From Ligilactobacillus cholophilus (GTDB taxonomy: Bacteria; Bacillota; Bacilli; Lactobacillales; Lactobacillaceae), in assembly GCF_030389495.1 (NCBI RefSeq), contig NZ_CP127832.1, positions 248,001 through 312,000 on the forward strand: a stretch of 64,000 bases of DNA, given 5' to 3'. This document shows positions 28,879-38,274 of this stretch, piece by piece. Made by a program: the position numbers and the translations under genes. Every line of letters starts with the position of its first letter. The first letter of the stretch is position 1. The notes under the pieces are model-generated. The model saw only the letters and a program-made list of their open reading frames with translations. It ran no database searches and had not been told where the DNA came from.

Positions 28879-29466
28879 ATGAGTATATTAAAAAATTTAG
28901 TAAGTTGGTTAGGAGCTGGTTTTATAACCAGTATCATTACATGTTGGCTTACAGCATATTTTAATGAGAAAAATTCATTAAAAAAATGTAGACCATATTT
29001 AAAGGTTGAAAAGTTAAATAATATGTTTCATGCTGCTCAACCGAATCCTGGGAAATTAGTAGTAAATAATTTATCTAAATTTGATGCTTATAATGTTGAA
29101 ATTATTTTTGAAGTACATACAGAAATAGCTTCAACTGTAAATCAGAGCTATAATGGGAAGCAGAACTACTCAATAATAAAAAGTGATAATTCAATAGAAT
29201 TGAATGTATTTGATAAAATTAATTCTATAGTTAATAATAAATTTAAAGAATTATCAAAGGAAAAGCAACAAATGGCCTATTATGGAAATGGTTACATTGT
29301 TGACAGAGTAGAGATACATATGGATAGTCAAGAATTTGAACGGCTAATATATATATTTACATCGGATAAAAATAATAATTTAATTTGGAAGAATAAAGAA
29401 AAATATAGACCTAAAGGCTCTAAACCAAGAAGAGTAGTTAAGTGGTTTAGTAATATGGTTAGTTAA
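28879..29466 (+). CDS. Membrane-anchored cargo protein, unknown
   Basis: 195 residues; AGAAAGG before the ATG. One N-terminal helix (WLGAGFITSIITCWLTAYF) anchors a soluble beta-rich domain (KLVVNNLSKFDAYNVEIIFE) with a basic end. Its own transcription unit between terminators, ahead of the terminase genes. No family recognised; cargo or exclusion role possible. Confidence 0.65.
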   Translation: MSILKNLVSWLGAGFITSIITCWLTAYFNEKNSLKKCRPYLKVEKLNNMFHAAQPNPGKLVVNNLSKFDAYNVEIIFEVHTEIASTVNQSYNGKQNYSIIKSDNSIELNVFDKINSIVNNKFKELSKEKQQMAYYGNGYIVDRVEIHMDSQEFERLIYIFTSDKNNNLIWKNKEKYRPKGSKPRRVVKWFSNMVS

Positions 29467-29713
29467 AAATTGACTAAAAATAACCTAAAAATAACCAAAA
29501 ATTGCCTACATCCTGACTAGGTAAGGGTTTATTATGATATTGTTGAAAGATAAGCGATAGCAAATGATTATTGCTTTTATTGTATTGAGATGACCAAACT
29601 GATATAATCAACTCAATTATTCCATTAGCCATTGTAATTCGATTGTAGTCAGCTTATAGATCTAAAAGATAAACAATTACGGACATTAAATTAAAAATAT
29701 GGAGTAATAAGAA

Positions 29714-29740
29714 GAGATAGCACAACGCTGTCTCTTTTTT
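29714..29740 (+). terminator. Terminator before the packaging genes
   Basis: Stem GAGATAGC/GCTGTCTC with six T's, 24 bases before the terminase start. The 29467-29713 stretch before it holds two AAAATAACC repeats and no gene; a late promoter or packaging site could lie here, but none is recognised. Confidence 0.8.
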
Positions 29741-29764
29741 ATTTAAGGAGGTGAGTAGAATGTC

Positions 29765-30298
29765 ATGAAGTTGACGCATAAGCAACAGATGTTTGCTGAT
29801 GAGTATTTGAAAAGTGGAAATGCAACAGATGCATATATAAAAGCTGGCTATAAAGTAAAAAATTCATCTGCTAGATCGAATGCATCAAGAATGCTAACAA
29901 ATGCTAACATTAAATCTTATATTGATAAGAAACTTGCTGAAATTGAGTCACATAAGATTGCAGATGCTAAAGAAATCATGGAATTCTACTCATCTGTTTT
30001 ACGTGGTGAGGCGAAAGAAACAGTTGTTATTTCTACTCCATTTGGTATGAAAAAGACCGAAAAAGAACCAGATATAAAAACAAGGTTGTCAGCAGGAAAA
30101 GAATTAATGAAACGTTATCCTGCTGATGATCCATTAACAAAACAACAATTACGCAAATTAAATGCTGATGCAGAATTATTAGAAATGAAAGTAGATGCTT
30201 TAAAGGGTGGTAAAGATGCTATTACTCAAATTATATTTAGTGATGATATGAAACCTGATGAAGATGAGGAGCGTGAAAACAATGGAAATGAAGCTTAG
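29765..30298 (+). CDS. terS: Terminase small subunit
   Basis: 177 residues. The N-terminal HTH region LTHKQQMFADEYLKSGNATD is typical of the PBSX/SPP1-type TerS, followed by helical oligomerisation regions. It recognises the packaging site and loads the large subunit. AGGAGGTGAG precedes the ATG. Confidence 0.92.
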   Translation: MKLTHKQQMFADEYLKSGNATDAYIKAGYKVKNSSARSNASRMLTNANIKSYIDKKLAEIESHKIADAKEIMEFYSSVLRGEAKETVVISTPFGMKKTEKEPDIKTRLSAGKELMKRYPADDPLTKQQLRKLNADAELLEMKVDALKGGKDAITQIIFSDDMKPDEDEERENNGNEA

Positions 30299-31571
30299 TC
30301 TTCAAGAAATGGTAGGCAAAGGATATTATGATTATTGGCATGATAAACATTTCTATCGTGTAGTTAAGGGTTCTCGTGCTTCTAAGAAATCTAAAACGAC
30401 AGCATTAAATTTCATATATCGCATTATGAAATATCCATGGGCTAATTTGCTCGTTGTAAGGCGTTATTCAAACACTAATAGACAGTCTACCTATTCGGAT
30501 TTATGTTGGGCAATTTCTCATTTTAAGGTTGAAAATTTATTTAAATGTAATCCTTCATTGCCTGAAATAACATATATTCCGACTGGTCAAAAAATATTAT
30601 TTCGTGGATTGGATAAGGCATTGAAATTAACCTCAATTACTGTTCCCAAAGGTATTTTGTCATTTGTGTGGCTGGAGGAAGCTTTTGAACTTGAAGATCC
30701 TGATAAATTTGAAACATTGGTAGAATCGATTCGTGGTAAAATTGATGATCCAAATGCTTTTAAACAGATTACAGTAACTTTTAATCCATGGGCAGAAAAT
30801 TGGTTAAAAAAGTATTTTTTTGATGAAGATACTAGAAAATCAGATACTTTTGCAATTACTACGACATTTCGAATTAATGAGTTTCTCAGTAAAAAAGATA
30901 AACAACGTTATTTAGATTTATATAAGACAAATCCAAGACGTGCTAAAGTAGCATGTGATGGCGATTGGGGAGTTACTGAAGGATTAGTTTTTGAAAATAA
31001 TATAGAACAAGTAGAATTTAATGTTCAAAAACAATTAAATGAGGCTGATGCAATTTCATTTGGTCTTGATTATGGTTTTGGTAAAGATCCAACGGCTTTT
31101 ATTGCTGCGGCAATTGATAGGACTGATAAGATTATTTGGGTTTACGATGAAATGTATGCTTATCATCAAACAACACCTCAAACAGGAGAATGGCTATTAT
31201 CTCATGGATATAAAAATGCTCATATTTTAGCTGATAGTGCTAACCCAGAACGAACACAACAATTAGTTGATATGGGAATTATAAATGCACAAAGCGTTTC
31301 AAAAACCCCAATTGAAGTTGGAATTGATCAATTGTGGCAATATCAAATTAAAGTACATCCAAAGTGTAAAAATCTTTGGCGTGAATTAAATTCTTATGTA
31401 TTCGAAACAAATGCTATGGGAGAAACCATGAATAGACCTAAAGATGCAAATAATCACGGATGTGACGCATTAAGGTATCTAATTCGTCCATTTATGGAAG
31501 ACTATAACAATAAGTTAGGTGTTAAATGGAATGAACAATATCAAATTGGAAAGGAAATGGGGGTGAATTAG
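30282..31571 (+). CDS. terL: Terminase large subunit
   Basis: 429 residues from the ATG at 30282 (GAGGAG upstream; overlaps terS by 17 bases). ATPase: Walker A-like GSRASKKSKTTA, Walker B FVWLEEAFE. Nuclease: GLDYGFGKDPTA, ILADSANPE and HGCDALRYL supply the metal-binding acids. It pumps DNA into the head and cuts it. Confidence 0.96.
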   Translation: MEMKLSLQEMVGKGYYDYWHDKHFYRVVKGSRASKKSKTTALNFIYRIMKYPWANLLVVRRYSNTNRQSTYSDLCWAISHFKVENLFKCNPSLPEITYIPTGQKILFRGLDKALKLTSITVPKGILSFVWLEEAFELEDPDKFETLVESIRGKIDDPNAFKQITVTFNPWAENWLKKYFFDEDTRKSDTFAITTTFRINEFLSKKDKQRYLDLYKTNPRRAKVACDGDWGVTEGLVFENNIEQVEFNVQKQLNEADAISFGLDYGFGKDPTAFIAAAIDRTDKIIWVYDEMYAYHQTTPQTGEWLLSHGYKNAHILADSANPERTQQLVDMGIINAQSVSKTPIEVGIDQLWQYQIKVHPKCKNLWRELNSYVFETNAMGETMNRPKDANNHGCDALRYLIRPFMEDYNNKLGVKWNEQYQIGKEMGVN

Positions 31572-31574
31572 TGA

Positions 31575-33224
31575 ATGCAAATTGAAAATAAAAATCGTTT
31601 TTATGAAGAAGCCAATCAAGTCTATACTATGCCTGCTGATTATTTTTCCCTTATTAAAAATGATCCACAAAGATTATTTGAAGTAGCTTTTAAGTTTATG
31701 CAGCACCATTTTAATAATGAAGTTCCAAGACTTAAAGCATTGAAACGATATTACTTGGCCGAAAATGATATTAAAAATAAGCCTAAATCAACAGCAATAA
31801 ATCATTCAACTAATAGGATAGCCAGTGCGTTTGCTAGATATATTACTAACATTCGTGTTGGTTATTTTTTAGGCAATGATATTCAATTTAAGGTTAATTC
31901 TGATGATGCAGAATCACTAAGTGAAGATTTAGAAAATGTAGTTAATGAATTTAATAGAAGAGTTGACGAACCTTATATTGAAGAATTATTAAAAAAAGAT
32001 TTATCAATCATGGGAAGAGCCTATGATTTGGTATATATCGATAAAGGTACAAATAATATTAATTTAGCAAATGTTGACCCAATGACTTGTTTTGTAGTTT
32101 ATGATGATGAAATTAAACCACAGCCATTAATGGGAGTTAGATATTATCAAATTGGTATTTTAAATCAAGATTTAAATACTATATATGAAATTTACACTGA
32201 TAATATGATTTATCGTTATCATACGGAAGGTGGAATTCCTGGAAATAATTCACCAACTTCAGAAGCAATTTTAGATAGTAATGAACCAATTTTCTTTGGA
32301 AGAGTGCCATTAACTGAATATATTAATAATGATGAGCGGACTGGAGATTGGGAAGCAGAATTAGATCAAATTGATGCTTTAGATAAGTCGATTTCAATGA
32401 TGGCTGATTTTCAAGATGATTTTGATAATGCGAATATTATTTTAACAGGAAAATTTGCTAACATGACTAAACCTGTCTATATGAAAGACGATAAAGGTAA
32501 TGTTATAAAAGGCAAAGATGGGCAACCAATAGTTCTTGAATCACCACATCCAGATGTAGGGCCACATAATCATATGTGGTATTTAGAACCATATCAAATG
32601 AATACTGGTATAGGTCAACCTAAACAAATTATTCAACCAAAAGCAGAATATCTGACTAAGCAATATGATTCAACAGGATGGAAAACATATACTGATTTCT
32701 TAATTAATGAAATCCACAAGTATACTAATACCCCAAATGTTAATGATCCTAATTTCGCTAGCAATGCTTCTGGTGTAGCAATGAGCTATAAGCTATGGGG
32801 TTCAGATCAAGAACGTAAAACGCAAGAAGCATTGTTTGAAAAAGGATTAAATAATCGTTATTTAGCTTGCATTACTTATTGGAAAAATCTAAATAAAATA
32901 CAAGATGAAAAAGAGCCTGCTGATTTAGTTTCTATGCTATCTTATACATTTACACCTAATTTACCAAAGAATGATGCAGAAACAGCGTCACTGGTTCAAA
33001 CGCTAAATAATACAGGTGTATTAAGTAAAGAAACATTAAGAGAATTGATTCAACCAATTACTGATGTAACTGCTGATACTGAACAACAACGAGTAGATGA
33101 AGAACAAAAAGCAGCAATGAATAAAAATGTTGGATATAATCAAGGTTCTTTTGGAACTGGTAACGTATTTAAAGATGGCCAACCAACGATTGTTGAGGAT
33201 AATGACGAAGATGATAAATCATGA
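31575..33224 (+). CDS. Portal protein (SPP1 gp6 type)
   Basis: 549 residues, the usual size. Features include FARYITNIRVGYFLGN and LDKSISMMADFQDDFDNANI with an acidic C-terminal tail. Twelve copies form the DNA entry and exit channel at one head vertex. The stop overlaps the next start (ATGA). Confidence 0.92.
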   Translation: MQIENKNRFYEEANQVYTMPADYFSLIKNDPQRLFEVAFKFMQHHFNNEVPRLKALKRYYLAENDIKNKPKSTAINHSTNRIASAFARYITNIRVGYFLGNDIQFKVNSDDAESLSEDLENVVNEFNRRVDEPYIEELLKKDLSIMGRAYDLVYIDKGTNNINLANVDPMTCFVVYDDEIKPQPLMGVRYYQIGILNQDLNTIYEIYTDNMIYRYHTEGGIPGNNSPTSEAILDSNEPIFFGRVPLTEYINNDERTGDWEAELDQIDALDKSISMMADFQDDFDNANIILTGKFANMTKPVYMKDDKGNVIKGKDGQPIVLESPHPDVGPHNHMWYLEPYQMNTGIGQPKQIIQPKAEYLTKQYDSTGWKTYTDFLINEIHKYTNTPNVNDPNFASNASGVAMSYKLWGSDQERKTQEALFEKGLNNRYLACITYWKNLNKIQDEKEPADLVSMLSYTFTPNLPKNDAETASLVQTLNNTGVLSKETLRELIQPITDVTADTEQQRVDEEQKAAMNKNVGYNQGSFGTGNVFKDGQPTIVEDNDEDDKS

Positions 33225-34720
33225 TTGATTACGATAAATTAATTAGTGATTTAGATAAGGTATTTAATGCTAATAGTCCTGGTATTCAAGAGCTAGATAA
33301 TTTAATTAAAAAATATGCTAAGAATCAGCAAATGAATATTGATTATTTTATCAATAATAATCTTGAGTGGAATGCCACAGCTAGCTCTGAAGATGTAAAA
33401 ATCGTGTTATCTGAATTAGAAGAATTGAAAAAACAAGTAGTGCAAGAGGATGCAGGAGATATGGCCGGCTTATCTGCATTATGTGGGATAATTTTAAATA
33501 ATTTACCATACCAAACAAATGCTGATGTATGTAAATTAAAAGCTAGAATCGATAATGTAAAATTAGGAATTGAAACTAATAAGAAATTAATTAGTGAGCA
33601 AAAATTAATTGAAAATAAAACAACTGGAGTAATAAAAAAAGATATTTCACCAACTGATGAATTAGTACAAAGAATTGCCAGTTACCAAGGAAATGGAAGT
33701 TATAATACAATTTCTAGGCAAAGAGCATTATTGAGAGTGGCTTATCAAAATGCTACTGCTGAAACGCCACTTAATTTAATTTTTAAATATGTTCAAACAT
33801 TGTCAATGGATTTAGATAATATCATTGATTATGCGGTCAAAAATCATGTTAATTTGAACAATTTAACTACTCAATATAAAGATGTTCTCAAAGCAGGACA
33901 ATTAAATAATTTAGCACAGGGAAAATGGAAAACAGAAGTTGCCAAAGATTATATGACGACTGCAGCAAACCTTAAACGGATATTTGTTACTGAATGTAAA
34001 GCAAGAGAAAGCCAAGTAGCTTTAAAAGAATATCAGCTTCAGGGATATTCTAAAGTTAAAATTATAACTCGTCATAGTAAATATGTTTGTAAATATTGTG
34101 CACAGATGGATGGAACAAAAGTTGATATCAAAGATGCTAAGCAAGGCATTAACATTCCGCCGTTTCATCCTAATTGTTTTTGTCATGTTGAACCAGTGGA
34201 ACTAAATTATGATGATATTTTGAATAAACTTGATAAAGAAAAACCAACTACTCCAGTCTTAACACCTGGTGAAGAAAGTGCATTGAATCAATACATTAGT
34301 TCAGATAGTTATAAGATTAATGCCAAACTACGTGAAGGTATCCATCTAGATAGAAATGATTTGAAATTAATCAAAAATCTAGATAGTGCATTAGAAAAGT
34401 TTCCTAAATATACTAGCAATAAGCCATTGCAAAGATCATATTTCTTTCATGATCATGAAACACAAAATAAATTCTTGAGAAAAATTATTAAGAATGATGA
34501 GGTTTTAGAGAAGGGTTATTTATCAACAAGTAAAAGTGACTATGGAGAAGGACAAGAACAAGTAAATATGGTCATTAGAAACAGTCATAGCGGAGTAAAT
34601 ATTAGTTCTATAAATAGGGCAGAACAGGAAGTTATTTTCCCAAGAAACACTAAGTTTATTTTAGATGATGTTCATGCAAAAGATGGTATAATCATCGTTG
34701 AGGTGAGTGAAGATGACTAA
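33221..34720 (+). CDS. MuF-type minor head protein fused to an ADP-ribosyltransferase toxin domain
   Basis: 499 residues. N-terminal part (to about 335) is SPP1 gp7/Mu F-like, with the signature CKYCAQMDGTKVDI and PPFHPNCFCHVEPV. From about 348 a second domain carries the three ART motifs: R405 (LQRSYFF), STS 435-437 (GYLSTSKS), and E468-Q-E470 (AEQEVIFP). MuF proteins are packed in the head at the portal, and MuF fusions with toxin C-termini are a known class of phage polymorphic toxins. This one may be delivered with phage DNA to modify a host target, or act between cells. The target residue is unknown. Confidence 0.88.
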   Translation: MIDYDKLISDLDKVFNANSPGIQELDNLIKKYAKNQQMNIDYFINNNLEWNATASSEDVKIVLSELEELKKQVVQEDAGDMAGLSALCGIILNNLPYQTNADVCKLKARIDNVKLGIETNKKLISEQKLIENKTTGVIKKDISPTDELVQRIASYQGNGSYNTISRQRALLRVAYQNATAETPLNLIFKYVQTLSMDLDNIIDYAVKNHVNLNNLTTQYKDVLKAGQLNNLAQGKWKTEVAKDYMTTAANLKRIFVTECKARESQVALKEYQLQGYSKVKIITRHSKYVCKYCAQMDGTKVDIKDAKQGINIPPFHPNCFCHVEPVELNYDDILNKLDKEKPTTPVLTPGEESALNQYISSDSYKINAKLREGIHLDRNDLKLIKNLDSALEKFPKYTSNKPLQRSYFFHDHETQNKFLRKIIKNDEVLEKGYLSTSKSDYGEGQEQVNMVIRNSHSGVNISSINRAEQEVIFPRNTKFILDDVHAKDGIIIVEVSEDD

Positions 34721-34919
34721 AAAGCCTTTTTCTGATAGAAGATGGTGGGGTACAGCTGATGAACTAACTTTCATTCATAAACGAAAAAAAACTTTAATGA
34801 GTGATGAAGAACTAGATGCGATGCTTAAAGAAGTGAAAGAATATCGTATAAAACATGGATTATCACTTTATGGTAAACCTGATTATGTAGAGGAAGAAAA
34901 TAATAATCGACCTAAGTAA
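34713..34919 (+). CDS. Small protein overlapping the MuF-ART gene; candidate immunity factor
   Basis: 68 residues from the ATG at 34713, with GAGGTG 7 bases upstream; it overlaps the toxin stop by 8 bases. Charged, with no signal peptide or membrane segment; WWGTADELTFIHKRKK then a Glu/Lys-rich helix. Core head modules do not normally have a gene here, and MuF toxins usually carry an immunity gene directly downstream. Function is inferred from position only. Confidence 0.55.
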   Translation: MTKKPFSDRRWWGTADELTFIHKRKKTLMSDEELDAMLKEVKEYRIKHGLSLYGKPDYVEEENNNRPK

Positions 34920-35005
34920 GTCGTTAAACTGCTTATTTTTTATGCTCAAAAACTCGACGGAGGATAAACGGAATTAGTCGATGGACGTTAAACAGGAGGT
35001 TCGTA

Positions 35006-35647
35006 ATGGACGATAAAGAACAACAAAATACTCAAACTGAAAATGAAGGTAATGAAGATATTCAATTTACGGAAGAACAACAAAATAAAATCAATGAGTT
35101 GATTGCTTCACGAATTGCCAAAGAACGAGCAAAAGAACAAAGTAAAATCGATGAAATGAATGCTCAACATGAAAAAGAAATGCAAGAAGCCGTAGATAAA
35201 GCTGAAAAGCGTGCAAAGATGTCAGCTGAAGAACGTGCAGAAGCTGAACGTAAAGAACGTGATGAGCAAATGAAGCAAAAACTTGCTGATTTAGAATCTG
35301 AAAAACGTGAACTTAAAACCAAGTCTTTGTTACTAGATAAGGGAATGTCATCAGATTTATTGCCATTAGTCATGGGTAATAATGATGATGAAACCGAACA
35401 AAGAATGAATGTACTTGAACAATATGTAAAAGGTCGTATTGAACAAGCTACTAAGGAATTAATGCAAGGTCGCCAAACACCAACAAATGGTAATACAACT
35501 AGAGATATAACATATAGTTCTAATCCATGGGATAAAGGAAGTTGGAATATGACTAAGCAAAACGAAATTGTACAAAATGATCCTGAAAAAGCTAAGCAAA
35601 TGATTGCACAAGCTAAACCAGAAGGATACTATATCAAACCATTATAG
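35006..35647 (+). CDS. Capsid scaffolding protein (DUF4355 type)
   Basis: 213 residues. Long charged coiled-coil (about 25-110) typical of scaffolds (IASRIAKERAKEQSKIDEMN), then a Gly/Asn-rich part. Directs capsid assembly and is then lost. AGGAGG before the ATG. It is 86 bases after the previous gene. Confidence 0.9.
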   Translation: MDDKEQQNTQTENEGNEDIQFTEEQQNKINELIASRIAKERAKEQSKIDEMNAQHEKEMQEAVDKAEKRAKMSAEERAEAERKERDEQMKQKLADLESEKRELKTKSLLLDKGMSSDLLPLVMGNNDDETEQRMNVLEQYVKGRIEQATKELMQGRQTPTNGNTTRDITYSSNPWDKGSWNMTKQNEIVQNDPEKAKQMIAQAKPEGYYIKPL

Positions 35648-35663
35648 AAAGAGGTAATTTTTT

Positions 35664-36722
35664 ATGGCAGTAGATTTTACAAATGCAACACATTTAGCAG
35701 ATATGCAAATCCCAGAAAATTGGGCACAATATATTATTGAACGTTCAACAACTACAAATGCTTTCTTTAAGTCAGGTGTAGTTGCTGATAACACGCCAGC
35801 ATTTCATGACTTATCAAATGCCGGTACAACAATTAACATCCCAGCATTTAAGCCATTAGATGTATCTGATCCACAAATTCCTGATGATAATTCAGATATG
35901 CTAGTTCATAAAATTTCAACAGATAAATTCCAAGCACGTAAATTAGGATTTGACCAAGCATGGAGTGCAACAGATTTATCTCGTGAATTGTCTGGTACAG
36001 ATCCACTAGGAGCTATTGGAAATTCAATTGCTGATTACTGGTCAACAATTTATCAAAAGATTATGTTATCTGAATTAACAGGAATGTTTGCCGCAACATC
36101 AATGAAAGACGTTAACCAATTAGACGTTACAAGTGATAAGACAGATAGCACATTTTCATTGAAGAACTTTAACAAAGCACGTTTCTTATTAGGAGACCAT
36201 TATAAAGATTTAGCATTAGTAGTTATGCACTCTGATATCTTACGTCAATTACAAGATGCAAATATTGTAGATCCTAAGACAGGTTCAAATACATTCGTAA
36301 TTAATGGTAATGCAGGCGTACCATCAGCAGTTACAGCACCAGACGTTGGCGATAAGATTAAAGGAGTTGAAATTATTGTTGATGACTCATTAACAAAGGA
36401 TGAAAGTGGAAAATACAACTCATACTTATTTGCTAAAGGTGCGATTTCTTATGTTGAATTACCAGTTGAAAATGCTGTCGAAACAGGTCGTGATGGTTTA
36501 CGTAATCATGGTATTGATTATATTATTAATCGCCGTAGATTAGTAATGGCTCCACAAGGTATGTCATGGAACGATACAGCATTTGGAACTGATAAAGAAT
36601 TTCCAACATTAGATGATTTAAAGAATGGTAACAACTGGGTTAAGAAATTTGATAACAAATTAATTCCAATTGTTAAATTTACCACATCAGATCAACCAAT
36701 TGTTGCTGCTGCATCAAAATAA
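35664..36722 (+). CDS. Major capsid protein
   Basis: 352 residues, HK97-like in length and place, directly after the scaffold with AGAGGT upstream. It has a short N-arm and a central domain (PDVGDKIKGVEIIVDDSL, RDGLRNHGIDYIINRRR). Codons are the most frequent, G/C-ending more often than in flanking genes, as expected for a highly expressed gene. Confidence 0.92.
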   Translation: MAVDFTNATHLADMQIPENWAQYIIERSTTTNAFFKSGVVADNTPAFHDLSNAGTTINIPAFKPLDVSDPQIPDDNSDMLVHKISTDKFQARKLGFDQAWSATDLSRELSGTDPLGAIGNSIADYWSTIYQKIMLSELTGMFAATSMKDVNQLDVTSDKTDSTFSLKNFNKARFLLGDHYKDLALVVMHSDILRQLQDANIVDPKTGSNTFVINGNAGVPSAVTAPDVGDKIKGVEIIVDDSLTKDESGKYNSYLFAKGAISYVELPVENAVETGRDGLRNHGIDYIINRRRLVMAPQGMSWNDTAFGTDKEFPTLDDLKNGNNWVKKFDNKLIPIVKFTTSDQPIVAAASK

Positions 36723-36742
36723 CATAACAAGGAGATGATTAA

Positions 36743-37090
36743 ATGCTAGCAACCGATGAAGATTTAAAAAGAGCGTCAACAATGATAGGTGTTGAACTAT
36801 CGGATAAAGATCAAGAAAGAGTAAAACAGTACATTGATAACGCTAAGAACATGATTTTGACGTTGCTTGGTGTTGAAGAATTTCCAGACAAACTAAATTA
36901 TATTGTTGATGATGTTGTTTTAGCTAAATTTAATAAGTTTCATAATGAAGGAATGAATAGTATTTCTGAAGAAGGACTTTCAATTACTTTTGAACAAGAT
37001 GAATTGAAGAAATATTATCCAATTCTACAATCTTGGTTAGATAATCAGGAAAATCAAGCAACTAATGGAAAAGCAATCGGTTGGGAGTGA
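36743..37090 (+). CDS. Head-tail connector protein (gp6/gp15-like)
   Basis: 115 residues. An all-helical N-terminus (ISEEG and DQERVKQYIDNAKNMILTLL) matches the phage connector family that forms the ring below the portal. AAGGAG before the ATG. Confidence 0.8.
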   Translation: MLATDEDLKRASTMIGVELSDKDQERVKQYIDNAKNMILTLLGVEEFPDKLNYIVDDVVLAKFNKFHNEGMNSISEEGLSITFEQDELKKYYPILQSWLDNQENQATNGKAIGWE

Positions 37091-37095
37091 TAATT

Positions 37096-37413
37096 ATGCG
37101 TTATGACAAAAAGGTTTTGCTACTTAAACGAATTGAAGATAGTAATCCAGATGGATTAGATCACTCTGTTAGTTATTCTTCAAAAGAAGTTTTAGCAAAT
37201 GTAAAACGTACAAATTTATCACTTAATAATGGAAAAATATATGATGCAACTATTGTCCGAATTTATGGGGAATATGAAGCTGATGCAATTGGATTTATTG
37301 GTGAATATGATGCCAATGATGAGAGCACAATTCATACAATTCAAAAAGTCGGACGACATTTTAATCATATGGATTTTTATATTATCCATGGGGAAGTGAT
37401 TTTACATGGATGA
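37096..37413 (+). CDS. Head-closure / stopper-type protein
   Basis: 105 residues from the ATG at 37096 (GGGAG upstream). Beta-rich and short, between connector and gp10-like genes, the place of the head-closure protein. It matches the DUF group of minor capsid proteins by position more than by motif. Confidence 0.65.
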   Translation: MRYDKKVLLLKRIEDSNPDGLDHSVSYSSKEVLANVKRTNLSLNNGKIYDATIVRIYGEYEADAIGFIGEYDANDESTIHTIQKVGRHFNHMDFYIIHGEVILHG

Positions 37414-37879
37414 TGATAATATTCCAGTTGTTAAATTTTCAGTTGATATGCAAGGTATTGAGAAAATGAAACAAGTTGCAGCTTTAATGTCATCAAATGG
37501 CTTTGAAGAGGCGGTGGGAGTTGCTAATGCCACTGAAACAAAGGCAAAAGCACTAAGTAAAGCATTTATCCGAAATGCTGGGGCAAAAGAAGTCGATCAA
37601 GCACAACAAATTGAAAGTTCTTTAGTTGGCCATGGAAAAAGTGGATATGTTCCAACTGGAAATTTACAAGGTAGTATTAAGCCTAAATTTAATAAGAATG
37701 GATTAGAAGTTTCTGTTAAGCCAGAAGCAACAAATGGTAAAAATCAACCTTATGGGCAACATGTTGAATTTGGAACATATAAAATGGCTCCAGAACCTTA
37801 TATGAAACCGTCTGGAGAAAAAGTATCAGCAGAATTGGATAAAGAATTCGAAGATATCATTAGAAAGGCGGCAGATTAA
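37406..37879 (+). CDS. HK97 gp10-like neck/tail-completion protein
   Basis: 157 residues. Conserved GNLQGSIKPK, then QHVEFGTYKMAPEPYMKP, typical of the HK97 gp10 family. Links head and tail. Overlaps its neighbours by 8 bases and 1 base. Confidence 0.88.
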   Translation: MDDDNIPVVKFSVDMQGIEKMKQVAALMSSNGFEEAVGVANATETKAKALSKAFIRNAGAKEVDQAQQIESSLVGHGKSGYVPTGNLQGSIKPKFNKNGLEVSVKPEATNGKNQPYGQHVEFGTYKMAPEPYMKPSGEKVSAELDKEFEDIIRKAAD

Positions 37880-38271
37880 TGGCTCCAGAAGTTGATTTAT
37901 TAATATCAGTGAAAAAATTACTAAAAAAAGCAAATGTTCCTGTATATGATCTTGGACAACAACGTCCAGTTAAATTTCCACAAATTATTGTTTATATTCA
38001 AAATGAGCAAGAACTTACGGATTTAAAAGTGATGGATTATATAAAAATAACGGTTGCAGTTGATGTATATACTGATATTAGTCAACAAGGTCAAGCATTA
38101 TCGCTTGGAAGAAAAATTTCAAATCTAATGCAAACATTGAATTTATCTGAATGGCCATTGCGTTATTCTGATTATTCAATGCGACCATTAATAGATAATT
38201 CGTTAGAAAGCAAGACTTTATATCGTCTTGCTTTTTTATTTGACTATTACATTTATGGAAAGAAGGATTAA
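37879..38271 (+). CDS. Tail completion protein (DUF806-like)
   Basis: 130 residues. VYDLGQQRPVKFPQIIVYIQ and the short spacing from gp10-like point to the tail-terminator type. Reads directly from the upstream gene. Confidence 0.72.
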   Translation: MAPEVDLLISVKKLLKKANVPVYDLGQQRPVKFPQIIVYIQNEQELTDLKVMDYIKITVAVDVYTDISQQGQALSLGRKISNLMQTLNLSEWPLRYSDYSMRPLIDNSLESKTLYRLAFLFDYYIYGKKD

Positions 38272-38274
38272 AAA

